Source of the DNA: Bizionia argentinensis JUB59
GTDB lineage: Bacteria; Bacteroidota; Bacteroidia; Flavobacteriales; Flavobacteriaceae
Assembly (NCBI RefSeq): GCF_000224335.1
Contig: NZ_AFXZ01000012.1
Coordinates: forward strand, 116,063-180,062
Reading direction: 5' to 3'
Length of the DNA stretch: 64,000 bases
Part shown: positions 17,709 to 26,290 of the stretch, piece after piece
Layout: each line of letters starts with the position of its first letter
Numbering within the stretch: the first letter of the stretch is position 1
Translations under genes and position numbers: made by a program
Notes under the pieces: model-generated
What the model was told of the DNA's origin: nothing
Database searches by the model: none
The model's input: only the letters and a program-made list of their open reading frames with translations

Positions 17709-18527
17709 ATGATAATAGTTAAAACAAGAGAAGAAATAGAGTTAATGCGTGAAAGTGCCTTAATTGTATCCAAAACTTTAGGAATGTTGGCCAAGGAAGT
17801 TAAGCCTGGTGTTACAACATTACAATTAGATAAATTAGCGGAAGATTTTATTCGTGAGCAAGGCGCCATACCTGGTTTTTTAGGGTTATATGATTTTCCA
17901 AATACGCTTTGCATGAGTCCAAACGACCAAGTGGTTCATGGATTTCCGACTAAGGAACCTTTAAAAGAAGGTGATATTATTTCCATTGATTGTGGTGCCA
18001 TAAAAAACGATTATTATGGTGATCATGCTTATACATTTGCGGTTGGTGAAATTGCTCCAGAAACACAAACACTTTTAGACGTTACTAAAGAATCTTTATA
18101 TGTAGGGATTCGTGAGTTCAAAATTGGCAATCGTGTTGGTGACGTCGGTTATGCTATTCAGAAACACTGCGAAGATCGCGGTTATGGCGTGGTCCGTGAA
18201 TTAGTAGGTCATGGAATTGGTAAAAAAATGCATGAAGATCCTGAAATGCCAAACTACGGAAAACGTGGGCGTGGTAAAAAGTTTTTGGAAGGACAAGTGG
18301 TTGCCATTGAACCTATGATTAATTTAGGAACACATAGAATTGAGCAACATCGTGATGGTTGGACTATTACAACTTTAGATAATAAACCATCAGCGCATTT
18401 TGAACATGATGTGGCTATTGTAGATGGGAAGCCTGAATTGCTTTCTACGTTTGCTTATATATATGAGGCATTGGGGATTGTGAGTAATGAGGAGGATGAG
18501 TTTAGACAGAAACCGATTGTGCTATAA
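17709..18527 (+). CDS. map: Type I methionine aminopeptidase
   Basis: This metalloprotease removes initiator methionine from nascent proteins. At 272 residues it is full length. The metal ligands are seen in ISIDCGAIKNDYYGDHAYTF (two Asp), VGHGIGKKMHEDP (His), AIEPMINLG (Glu) and FEHDVAIVDG (Glu region). It has its own -7 promoter box. Confidence 0.96.
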   Translation: MIIVKTREEIELMRESALIVSKTLGMLAKEVKPGVTTLQLDKLAEDFIREQGAIPGFLGLYDFPNTLCMSPNDQVVHGFPTKEPLKEGDIISIDCGAIKNDYYGDHAYTFAVGEIAPETQTLLDVTKESLYVGIREFKIGNRVGDVGYAIQKHCEDRGYGVVRELVGHGIGKKMHEDPEMPNYGKRGRGKKFLEGQVVAIEPMINLGTHRIEQHRDGWTITTLDNKPSAHFEHDVAIVDGKPELLSTFAYIYEALGIVSNEEDEFRQKPIVL

Positions 18528-18765
18528 AATTAGACACAGATTTCACGGATTAACACGGATGGAATCGTTTAAATTATGACACAGGTTTATTTTGTTTTTT
18601 TAGACACGAATTGGCACTAATATCTAAATGCACTGAATTAGATACACGGATTTATCGGATTTGCACTAATTTTATACTTTCAGAATTTAGAGTCGCGAAT
18701 TTCAGCAATTATTACTAATTTTAAAACTGTAGTTTAAGTCTAATGCTTTAAATTTAATCTCATTT
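18528..18765. repeat. Repeat-rich flank of the GxxExxY gene
   Basis: This stretch is made of imperfect copies of a motif of the type GACACAGATTTCACGGATTAACACGG (for example at 18533, 18591 and 18641), mixed with TTGCACTAATT-like pieces. Fragments of the same text recur after the gene (AATTAGTGAAATTCGTGTC, 19154-19172), and an ACAGAGATT...ACACAGAGATAC piece lies at 19957-19985. Such text commonly surrounds GxxExxY genes in other genomes, from memory. Confidence 0.55.
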
Positions 18766-19140
18766 ATGTCAAATCTAATTTACAAGGAAGAAGCCTATAA
18801 AATTATCGGTATATGTATGGAAGTGCATAATCAATTAGGTAAAGGTTTTAATGAAGTAGTTTATGCTGATGCTTTAGAAATTGAATTCATTGACAATCAT
18901 ATTACGTATTCCCGTGAGCAAACTTATAATATTGTTTATAAAGGGAATTTGCTCCCGCATAAATACAAAGCAGATTTTATAATCGAGGATAAAATAGTTC
19001 TAGAATTAAAACCAATTGAATGTTTAAATTCCGCTCATATAAAACAAACATTAAATTATCTGGCCGTGTCAAAACTAAAGTTAGGACTCCTTATTAATTT
19101 TGAAGAAGAAAGTTTAAAATATAAACGAATCGTTCTTTAA
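18766..19140 (+). CDS. GxxExxY-family protein (PD-(D/E)XK nuclease-like)
   Basis: This 124-residue protein has the family signature GKGFNEVVYADAL and a PD-(D/E)XK-like core: Asp in KADFIIEDKIVLELK, then the ELK motif, then NSAHIKQTLNYL. These proteins are small nuclease-fold members of unknown role, widely spread and often set in short repeats, as here. It sits between map and a methyltransferase and looks like an insertion, since its flanks carry repeats on both sides. Confidence 0.85.
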   Translation: MSNLIYKEEAYKIIGICMEVHNQLGKGFNEVVYADALEIEFIDNHITYSREQTYNIVYKGNLLPHKYKADFIIEDKIVLELKPIECLNSAHIKQTLNYLAVSKLKLGLLINFEEESLKYKRIVL

Positions 19141-19179
19141 ATGATTCTTGATAATTAGTGAAATTCGTGTCAAAATAAA

Positions 19180-19947
19180 TTGAAAAAACTTTTCAAATCC
19201 ATCCTCAACACCGTTCCCAGACCAATCCTAATTAGGTTAAGCTACATAGCGCGTCCTATTTTAGCTTTTTTCCTGAAGGGTGACACCTTTACAGACCCGA
19301 TAGATGGTAAGAATTTTAAATCTTTTTTACCTTATGGTTACGGCAACCAAAGGAATAATGTGTTATCGCCTTCTACCCTATCGTTAGAGCGCCATCGTTT
19401 GTTATGGTTGTATTTAAAAAATGAGACGAACTTTTTTACGGAAGAAAAGAAAGTACTTCACTTTGCACCTGAACAATGTTTTTTGAAACGTTTTCGAAGA
19501 CTCAAAAACCTCAACTATACAACAACCGATTTAGAATCACCTATCGCGGATGTTAAAGCTGATATTTGTGATTTGCCATTTGAAGATAATAGCTACGATA
19601 TTATTTTATGTAATCATGTGTTGGAGCATATTCCTGATGATACAAAAGCAATGCAAGAATTATTTCGTGTTATGAAACCTGGTGGCTATGGTATTTTTCA
19701 AATTCCTCAAGATTTATCTCGAGAAAAAACTTTTGAAGATGATACTATAACCGATAGAAAAGAACGTGCCGCTATTTTTGGGCAGTATGATCATGTTCGG
19801 ATTTATGGTCGAGACTTTTTTGATAAGCTTCGGAGTATCGGATTTACGGTGGATGAAGCTGATTATACATCAAAACTTTCAGATGCTGAAGTAGAGGGAT
19901 TTTGTTTGGCCAAAGGAGAAATTATTCCGGTTGTTTATAAAATGTAA
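19180..19947 (+). CDS. Class I SAM-dependent methyltransferase
   Basis: This 255-residue protein has the methyltransferase core: VLHFAPEQC in the place of motif I, then ADICDLPFEDNSYDIILCNHVLEHIPDD and VMKPGGYGIFQIP. The N-terminal 50 residues are basic and hydrophobic. The start is a TTG (MKKLFKS) directly after the repeat flank of the GxxExxY gene, so the original start region may have been altered by that insertion. The substrate is unknown. Confidence 0.82.
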   Translation: MKKLFKSILNTVPRPILIRLSYIARPILAFFLKGDTFTDPIDGKNFKSFLPYGYGNQRNNVLSPSTLSLERHRLLWLYLKNETNFFTEEKKVLHFAPEQCFLKRFRRLKNLNYTTTDLESPIADVKADICDLPFEDNSYDIILCNHVLEHIPDDTKAMQELFRVMKPGGYGIFQIPQDLSREKTFEDDTITDRKERAAIFGQYDHVRIYGRDFFDKLRSIGFTVDEADYTSKLSDAEVEGFCLAKGEIIPVVYKM

Positions 19948-20212
19948 ATTATTTTACAGAGATTTACTGAGATAACACAGAGATACAAGGAGGAATTTTA
20001 GTGTGAAATTTTTCTAAAAAAAATCCCTGATTAAATTCTATACTTATAACTATCGGTTCGTTGTACTTTATTGGTTCCATCTAAATTAATATCAAACTTA
20101 ATAATGCAATATATACCTTGTGCTGATTAAAATTATTCTTCAGACCAGACGGCGATTCACGACGATAACATAAAGATTTTAATACTTTTTACATTTACTA
20201 AAATTCATTTTA

Positions 20213-20581
20213 ATGACACAAGAAATTATAATTGCTACAGGCGCTATTTTCGGAATGCTATCCGTTATTTTTGGTGCTTTTGGAGCACATGCTCTAAAGA
20301 AAACTTTATCTAACGATCAATTACAGAGTTTTGAAGTCGGCGTTAAATACCAAATGTATCATGCTATTCTATTAGTTGTTTTAGGTTTCAACTTTGAGAG
20401 CATAACATCCGCAATCTATTGGTGTTTTACTATCGGAATTATTTTATTTTCTTTTAGTATTTATGGCTTGGTTTTATCGGATGCTAAAGGAAAAAAGATG
20501 CGGTTTTTAGGGCCTGTTACACCTATTGGCGGCTTGCTTTTAGTTATCGGCTGGTTGCTGTTACTGGTTAATGTTATTTAA
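20213..20581 (+). CDS. DUF423 / TMEM256-like membrane protein
   Basis: This 122-residue protein has four predicted membrane helices. The start of the family pattern is clear (GAIFGMLSVIFGAFGAHALKK), followed by YQMYHAILL and GPVTPIGGLLLVIGWL. Its role is unknown; it is a conserved inner-membrane protein. The 265 bp before it holds only an ACAGAGATT-type repeat piece and no recognised promoter. Confidence 0.88.
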   Translation: MTQEIIIATGAIFGMLSVIFGAFGAHALKKTLSNDQLQSFEVGVKYQMYHAILLVVLGFNFESITSAIYWCFTIGIILFSFSIYGLVLSDAKGKKMRFLGPVTPIGGLLLVIGWLLLLVNVI

Positions 20582-20641
20582 AAAAGTATTCCGCAGGTAT
20601 TCACGTAGTGACATTCTGAAAGACGAAATGCTGTCTTAATA

Positions 20642-20674
20642 AGACCTCACAGGTTTTGGAAACCTGTGAGGTCT
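20642..20674. repeat. Long palindrome, second copy of family 2
   Basis: AGACCTCACAGGTTT, a TGG loop, then the exact reverse complement. It matches the palindrome at 3785-3817 and lies after the DUF423 gene. Confidence 0.8.
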
Positions 20675-20739
20675 AATCTTTATAGTTGAGTTGAGGTTAG
20701 AGTAGTCAGGAATATAAAACGAGTTACCAGCTTTTACTG

Positions 20740-20902
20740 AATTTTATTCTTCGGGGAAACCGTTTATAGCTAGCGTTTCAAATTGTTTTTCATCATTCTC
20801 ATAAATCAAAAAAGGCTTTTATTCCAGTGTGACTTTTTAAGAACTCTTTGGTATGATCTAATCCCATCGCCTTAAAAGCCGTTGCATAAGCATCTGTTGT
20901 CA
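20740..20902 (-). pseudogene. Duplicated, decayed 3' end of apbE
   Basis: About 160 bp closely match the apbE 3' end at 21113-21275, including the stop codon and the block coding for the KAMGLDHTKEFLK region. Many bases differ, and one extra base in an A run near 20810 shifts the frame. It ends abruptly at a palindromic repeat (20906). It is a partial tandem duplicate with no intact start or domain, so it is not functional as ApbE. Confidence 0.85.
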
Positions 20903-20905
20903 CAA

Positions 20906-20927
20906 ATTCCTGTGAAGACAGGAATCT
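20906..20927. repeat. Palindromic repeat at the edge of the apbE duplicate
   Basis: ATTCCTGT-GAAG-ACAGGAAT plus CT is a compensated copy (G-C changed to T-A on both arms), which keeps the hairpin. It joins the apbE fragment to unrelated DNA. Confidence 0.75.
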
Positions 20928-21095
20928 AAAAGAGAAATAGCATTAACAAACTAAAAAATAAATATTCTACTAATCATTTTATTCTTAAGAGAAACTGCTA
21001 TTAACAGAATCCAAAACAGTTTTCGCTTAAGCCACTAATTTATGTTGTTGGAGGTTTCCTATTTCAATACAGATTAGCTAAGCTGAACCTAAATG
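20928..21095. other. Unassigned spacer between two apbE 3' ends
   Basis: This AT-rich stretch has no convincing reading frame. One short piece (ATTTTATTCTTAAGAGAAACTG near 20978) loosely resembles the apbE stop region and may be a further decayed remnant, but the match is weak. Confidence 0.3.
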
Positions 21096-21115
21096 CTTCC
21101 TGCCTGAGCAGGAAT
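21096..21115. repeat. Palindromic repeat abutting the apbE stop
   Basis: CTTCCTGCCTGAGCAGGAAT is a slightly degenerate copy ending 1 bp before the apbE stop codon on the minus strand, where it could serve as the transcript end. Confidence 0.7.
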
Positions 21116-21116
21116 T

Positions 21117-22154
21117 TTATTCTTCAGGGAAACCATTTATAGCAAGCGTTTCAAATTCCTTGTCATCATTCTCGAAAATCAAAAAGACTTTTATTTCAGT
21201 ATGACTTTTTAAGAACTCTTTGGTATGATCTAATCCCATCGCCTTAAAAGCCGTTGCATAAGCATCCGCTGTCATGCAATCTTTAGCTAAAACTGAAATA
21301 CTTAATAAATTGGTTTTACTTGGGTAACCTGTTTTCGCATCGATAATATGAGAATAGCGATTACCATTTTCATCGACTTTAAATTTCCTGTAGGTTCCTG
21401 AAGTAGCCATCGACTCATCATGCAAACTAATAGCATTTAATATAGATTGCTCACCATCATAATTAGGTAATTCTACACCGACTTTCCAATCGCTTTGTTT
21501 TTCCTCGTTTTTTCCTCGGGTCCGAATTTCGCCGCCTATTTCGACTAAATAATTATTGACATTTTTCGATTCTAAAAAAACACCAATTACATCCACACCA
21601 TAACCTTTTGCGATGGCATTAAAATCGATAAACGTACTTTTAGGCTTGGTTATCGTATTGTTTTTAGCCGATATTTTGCTAAAACCCACGCCTTGCATCA
21701 GGCTATCAATTTTAACGCTATCTAAAGCTATTATTTTACCTTCAGGACCAAAATCCCATGCGTTGACAACAGCACCAATTGTGGGGTCGAAAGCACCATC
21801 TGTGGCGTGATAGATTTCGTTTGAAGCGTTGAACACGTGTAAAAAGTGCGCATCGACAGAAACAGCCTCATTTCTATTTAATTTTGAAATATCTGAATCT
21901 GGAATATAGGTTGACATGGATTTATTAATAACCGCAAAAAGACTATCAAATTGTTTCTCGTAATTAACTTCAGAATCATAAATAACAGAATAAGTAGTTC
22001 CGAAAACAGATCCTGATAATTTGGTATTTGTAGGTTCTTGTTTACATGAAAAAGAAATGAATATTAAAAAAACGCACAATGTCTTTGCAACGTTCAAGCA
22101 GGTAATAGAACCAGGATTACTCTTTATAAACAACTCCGCGAATTTCTGTATCAT
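21117..22154 (-). CDS. apbE: FAD:protein FMN transferase (lipoprotein)
   Basis: ApbE attaches FMN from FAD to Thr/Ser of target proteins such as NqrB and NqrC. The 345-residue protein has an N-terminal hydrophobic segment ending in a lipobox (IFISFSCKQ), so it is exported and anchored. Core motifs are GTTYSVIYD, STYIPDSDISKLNR, FDPTIGAVVNAWDFGP, FNAIAKGYGVDVIG, EIGGEIRTRGKN and HIIDAKTGYP. Targets are encoded nearby (nqr operon, 28.5-34.7 kb). It lies 3 bp after a small conserved gene, forming an operon. Confidence 0.94.
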   Translation of the reverse strand: MIQKFAELFIKSNPGSITCLNVAKTLCVFLIFISFSCKQEPTNTKLSGSVFGTTYSVIYDSEVNYEKQFDSLFAVINKSMSTYIPDSDISKLNRNEAVSVDAHFLHVFNASNEIYHATDGAFDPTIGAVVNAWDFGPEGKIIALDSVKIDSLMQGVGFSKISAKNNTITKPKSTFIDFNAIAKGYGVDVIGVFLESKNVNNYLVEIGGEIRTRGKNEEKQSDWKVGVELPNYDGEQSILNAISLHDESMATSGTYRKFKVDENGNRYSHIIDAKTGYPSKTNLLSISVLAKDCMTADAYATAFKAMGLDHTKEFLKSHTEIKVFLIFENDDKEFETLAINGFPEE

Positions 22155-22157
22155 AGC

Positions 22158-22535
22158 TTAATTTAAATTGTTTTCAATAACCTGAATACCATTGTATTCA
22201 ATCAAATATTCTTCGTTTAAATAGATAGGCAAATCTTCGCCATCTGGATTTCCTAATCCCACACCAGCGTAAAGAACTTTTGCTTCTTTATCATGAGCAT
22301 GTTTTTTAAAGGTTTCCATCCAAACAATATCATAATTATTGGGGTTGTCAGGCAATAAAACAGACCGAACAATCACAAAGAAATATTGACTGTTTTTATC
22401 AATACAAACAAACTGCGGGTGCTTTTTAAGTTTACTATTTATGGCTATAAACTCAAATCCGCGTTCCTCTAAATCTTTACCCACATGGTTCATGGCCAAG
22501 TTATGTCGTTCCTGTTCTGTAAGTGGTTTTTTCAT
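22158..22535 (-). CDS. Conserved small protein upstream of apbE
   Basis: This 125-residue cytosolic protein has no signal peptide. It has a nuclease-like or ferredoxin-like alpha/beta pattern (GFEFIAINSKLKKHPQFVCIDKNSQYFFVIVR) and ends in acidic PDGEDLPIYLNEEYLIEYNGI. I do not recognise a characterised family. I recall relatives being labelled as Nqr-associated in some genomes, but it shares nothing with NqrF. The 3-bp spacing to apbE suggests a shared job near protein flavinylation, which is inference. Confidence 0.7.
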   Translation of the reverse strand: MKKPLTEQERHNLAMNHVGKDLEERGFEFIAINSKLKKHPQFVCIDKNSQYFFVIVRSVLLPDNPNNYDIVWMETFKKHAHDKEAKVLYAGVGLGNPDGEDLPIYLNEEYLIEYNGIQVIENNLN

Positions 22536-22645
22536 TGTGCAAAATTACTAATTTATTAGTGTCCTTGCCAATTAGGTCAGTAATACTTAAAAATAAAATA
22601 TTTTTTTATCGTATCTTTTACAGACGCAAACTAAAAAACTAAATT

Positions 22646-23089
22646 ATGAAAACGACTTTTAGATTTGATCAAGCTATAAAGAAATTATATATGGCGTTTC
22701 ATAATAACACCCTAAATCCTGAAAATTGTAAACAATGTGCCGTTGGTAATATTGTTAACAACAAAGACTTTTGGATGCACCTAACTGACAACCATGGTGC
22801 TACAAAATTAAATTATCTCGGTTTATTACACCAAAATTTAGGGAGACGATTTTTTGGTTATACACCTATTGAACTCTTACAAATTGAAAGTGCTTTTTTG
22901 GAAGGTTGTGGTTATTCTTTTACTATTCAAAATCGTTTGCATAAACCTGACCATATAAATCATGAAGTTCTTTTTAAAGGCTTGTGCTATGTAGTTTCGC
23001 TCCTTTGCAGATTAGATGCCGTAAATGACGTGCTGGATTATTCCTTCTTGTTTGACTTTGAAAAGCCGTTACTAGACTTTCAAAATTAA
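22646..23089 (+). CDS. Conserved hypothetical protein with CxxC motif
   Basis: This 147-residue protein carries NPENCKQCAVGNIVNN near the N-terminus, which could bind metal, and a helical remainder (LLQIESAFLEGCGYSFTIQNRLHKPDH). No signal peptide is present. It is divergent from the apbE operon across 110 bp and has its own terminator. No function is proposed. Confidence 0.7.
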   Translation: MKTTFRFDQAIKKLYMAFHNNTLNPENCKQCAVGNIVNNKDFWMHLTDNHGATKLNYLGLLHQNLGRRFFGYTPIELLQIESAFLEGCGYSFTIQNRLHKPDHINHEVLFKGLCYVVSLLCRLDAVNDVLDYSFLFDFEKPLLDFQN

Positions 23090-23110
23090 ATCATTTAAAG
23101 GTTATATATT

Positions 23111-23146
23111 AAAAAACCAGCAACTTTTAAAATGATGCTGGTTTTA
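23111..23146 (+). terminator. Hairpin terminator
   Basis: AACCAGCA and TGCTGGTT form an 8-bp stem preceded by A's and followed by TT, 21 bp after the preceding plus-strand gene. Confidence 0.75.
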
Positions 23147-23214
23147 GGTTATTCTAGATTCTTAAATTTTATTAAGGCAAGTTTACAACTTTTGGAATTG
23201 CCTTTCTCGCATAA

Positions 23215-24354
23215 TTAATTTGTCAAACAAAAGTTATCAAAACCTAAATACATTTTCCCATAATCGTTAAAAGGAAGGTGGGAATTAGTGATCATTATAT
23301 GATTAATTCCGTTTGTAGGAAATGTTAAAGTACTTGTATCTATTGTGAATATAGTCGCTTGCCAAGCATTTGTTGTGGTTGATGTAATAACAACTTCACC
23401 TAAAAAAACCGTATTTGCAGCACCAAATAAATCTAGATTTGAAGGCGATGAAATACCCGTAGGATTAGCAGGCAATGGATTTGCTAATGGATGATATACA
23501 CCATAAACACCAACCTTAACATCGTTTGAGCTTGCACAAGCTTCACTCATGTTAGCATAATCAAAAGATAATGTGTATAGCCCTGTGTCCTGGTTTATAG
23601 TGTTTGTTAGCTTATTAAACATACCTTCTCTATAAAGAGGTCCACCATTAGGATTTGTGGTGTTTTCAATCCACATTCCAGCAAAAACGCCTGTTAATGA
23701 TGTAGGACTGGTAAAACAACCAGTTCCAAAATCAGTAGTATTATCATCAAACAAATCTGCAAGACTGCCGCTTTGCCATAACGCTTTCCAATGCGTAGCT
23801 AAATCGATATCTTCATCTGTTTGAGCATTTGGATCGCCAGTTATAATCTCAAAATCACCATTCTGAATAAAACCAGGACAAGAAGCTATAATTGGGAAAC
23901 CAGTAATACATTCACATGAATCATTAACAGTTCCATCTAAAGCACCATCGTCAGTAGAATCACACGCAGCACCAATATTAAGTTGTAAATCTACACAATC
24001 ATAAGCAACTCTATCAGGAATACATTGGCAATCATCGCTAATAGTTCCATCCATAGCTCCTGTGCCCGTGGAATCACATGAGTCACCAACATTAAGCTGT
24101 AGGTCTTCACAATCAAAACCTTGGGTATTGGGAAGGCATTCGCATGCGTCATTTACAGTTCCGTTATTAACGCCATCGCCATTGGAATCACAGATATCGC
24201 CTACATTAAGCTGCAGGTCTTTACATTCAAAAGAAACAGGGTCTATAGCCCCTTCATCATAAGCACAAACAGTGTCATCACCACATGATAAGACTGATAT
24301 TAGCATGACAAAGCAAATAAATTTAAAAACATTACTGACTATAGTTGAAAACAT
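23215..24354 (-). CDS. Lipoprotein with Cys/Asp-rich tandem repeats
   Basis: The preferred start is an internal Met (MFSTIV) because it begins a signal peptide with lipobox (MLISVLSCGDD). An ATG 33 bp upstream is possible. Three repeats of about 34 residues follow, of the form LQLNVGDxCDSxGDG...DGTVNDxCEC, with paired Cys and Asp-rich loops that look able to bind calcium. The C-terminal about 220 residues form a secreted domain beginning CPGFIQNGDFEI, similar in style to lectin-like or jelly-roll domains. It is probably surface exposed, with an adhesin or matrix role inferred. Confidence 0.72.
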   Translation of the reverse strand: MFSTIVSNVFKFICFVMLISVLSCGDDTVCAYDEGAIDPVSFECKDLQLNVGDICDSNGDGVNNGTVNDACECLPNTQGFDCEDLQLNVGDSCDSTGTGAMDGTISDDCQCIPDRVAYDCVDLQLNIGAACDSTDDGALDGTVNDSCECITGFPIIASCPGFIQNGDFEIITGDPNAQTDEDIDLATHWKALWQSGSLADLFDDNTTDFGTGCFTSPTSLTGVFAGMWIENTTNPNGGPLYREGMFNKLTNTINQDTGLYTLSFDYANMSEACASSNDVKVGVYGVYHPLANPLPANPTGISSPSNLDLFGAANTVFLGEVVITSTTTNAWQATIFTIDTSTLTFPTNGINHIMITNSHLPFNDYGKMYLGFDNFCLTN

Positions 24355-24469
24355 TATGTTTTCCAGTTTTATATATAAATTGTACATATTGTTTTAATTT
24401 AAATCAAGGCAGCAGTTAACAACTACCTTGATTGAGTTAATGATAAATAGTAGACTAATTCAAATATTT

Positions 24470-26290
24470 TTAGAAGCAAATTACTTTAAATTCAGTTCTG
24501 CGGTTTACACGGTGCTCATCATCTGTACATGGTACATTATTAGCACATTTTGTATTCTTCAACTCCGTTTCTCCTGCGCCTCTCGCAATTAAGCGATCTT
24601 TGGATATTCCTTGATTGGCGATATAGCTAACCGTAGCATCTGCGCGTCGTTGTGATAGTTTTTTATTATATGCATCAGATCCCTGACTATCGGTATGCGA
24701 AGACATTTCGACCTGAATATTCGGGTTGTCTTTCATAAGTTTAACTATACGCTCTAAATCTGGAATGGAAGCTGGTAATATATCCGATTTATCTAAATCG
24801 AAATTAATATTATCTAATTTAATAGCTTTACCACACGGATCTATACACATTTCAAAATCGATAAATAATGTTTTATTTCTACTATACGAACTCGTTGAAA
24901 CTTCAACCTCATTAGAATAGTAACCATCTTTTTTGCCATTTAATGCATAGGTAGATTCTTGTTTTAAGTGAAACATAAAATCACCTTCGGCATCAGATAA
25001 TGTGTGCTTTTCACCCGCATTAACCTTGTCTTTAAGTCCAATATCCACAGTTTGCAATCCGTCATCTTCATTACATTCTGCCACATTTCCTTCTAGTATA
25101 AAGTTTTCATCTCCATATAAAATTACTTTTTGAATGCTATTTCCCTCTTTTTTACATAATTTAAATTCATCTTTTTGAATGCTTGCTGTTTCCAAGTTAA
25201 CATTGTATAGTTTTCCTTTAATTACATAATCGTCCTCCATGACATCGTTAAAAACAATAACACCGTAAGAATTGGTCATACCACTTTGAATAATATTTCC
25301 GTTTAAATCTTGTAATACAACATCTGTATTTGGTAGAATTTCACCAGAAAATTTATCTTTAGCGGTAATCGTTACACCACAACCACAGGTAGCGCAACAA
25401 TGTGGTAAATGATCCTCTTGGCAAACAGGACAAACATTAGCGATTTCCTTAACAGTATTTTTTTTAGTGAATTTATAAGTTAAACCTGCAAATACACCAA
25501 TAGAAGAAATATCGCAATCGCATGGCTCGCTTCTCGATAAGGCTTCACCACTTAATGCGTTTATGGGTTGTTCTACATTTTCTGTCACATAATCAAATGG
25601 ATGATATAAAGCCGAAATACCATCCTCATTTAGTTCTTGAACATCAAAATGCTTCATATAGTAAGCACCAGCATTTACACCCCAGTTTTTATTTAAAAAA
25701 TAAGTAAAACGCATTTGACCTTTAAAAGTTAGCACGCCAGAATCTTTATATCCGGCATGAAAGTTTAAAGGATGAACATTAGAGCCACCTGATGATGTTG
25801 AAGTGCCTTCCAAATACGTTCGACCACCTTTAATGGTAGCAAACCCGACACGTGTATTTAACTCGGCCGTAAATTTACCAGAACTCGTTCTGTATTGTAC
25901 GTTAGGCCCAATACCATAAAATAAACGTGTGACTTTTTCTTCACTTAAACTGAACTCGTTTATTGCCGTTGTCAAATCAGTTTCATAAAGGTTTGAAGTT
26001 GGATACGTACTTTCTGGACTGTTTGTTATAAAATCAACATCGGCGCCTAAACCAAACCAATTCCAGTAATAATCTAGCGAAAGCCCTAAATCTAAACCAC
26101 CCTTATAATCTATATAGGGCGTATTATTCTTGTAACTAGGAAAATCGTAACCGACTCTTGAACTTAATTGAAAATAATTCCGATCCAAGGTCGTTTCTTC
26201 CGGCGCTTCAAACGCTTCATCTTGGGCGAGCGCGAAAAATGTATTTGTAAATACAAATAGCATGATTAGAATTTTTGATAAGTTTTTCAT
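24470..26290 (-). CDS. OmpA-family outer-membrane protein with Cys cluster
   Basis: This 606-residue protein has a signal peptide (ends FFALAQ), an N-terminal outer-membrane beta-barrel-like domain (about 35-275), and then a dense Cys cluster (Cys287, 290, 298, 299, 302, 304). Two carboxypeptidase-like regulatory domains follow (about 305-480), and then a complete OmpA peptidoglycan-binding domain (about 494-606) with FDLDKSDILP, SSHTDSQGSD and LSQRRADATVSYI. It would link the outer membrane to peptidoglycan. The Cys cluster looks like a metal site or disulphide knot and is unusual here. Confidence 0.85.
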   Translation of the reverse strand: MKNLSKILIMLFVFTNTFFALAQDEAFEAPEETTLDRNYFQLSSRVGYDFPSYKNNTPYIDYKGGLDLGLSLDYYWNWFGLGADVDFITNSPESTYPTSNLYETDLTTAINEFSLSEEKVTRLFYGIGPNVQYRTSSGKFTAELNTRVGFATIKGGRTYLEGTSTSSGGSNVHPLNFHAGYKDSGVLTFKGQMRFTYFLNKNWGVNAGAYYMKHFDVQELNEDGISALYHPFDYVTENVEQPINALSGEALSRSEPCDCDISSIGVFAGLTYKFTKKNTVKEIANVCPVCQEDHLPHCCATCGCGVTITAKDKFSGEILPNTDVVLQDLNGNIIQSGMTNSYGVIVFNDVMEDDYVIKGKLYNVNLETASIQKDEFKLCKKEGNSIQKVILYGDENFILEGNVAECNEDDGLQTVDIGLKDKVNAGEKHTLSDAEGDFMFHLKQESTYALNGKKDGYYSNEVEVSTSSYSRNKTLFIDFEMCIDPCGKAIKLDNINFDLDKSDILPASIPDLERIVKLMKDNPNIQVEMSSHTDSQGSDAYNKKLSQRRADATVSYIANQGISKDRLIARGAGETELKNTKCANNVPCTDDEHRVNRRTEFKVICF

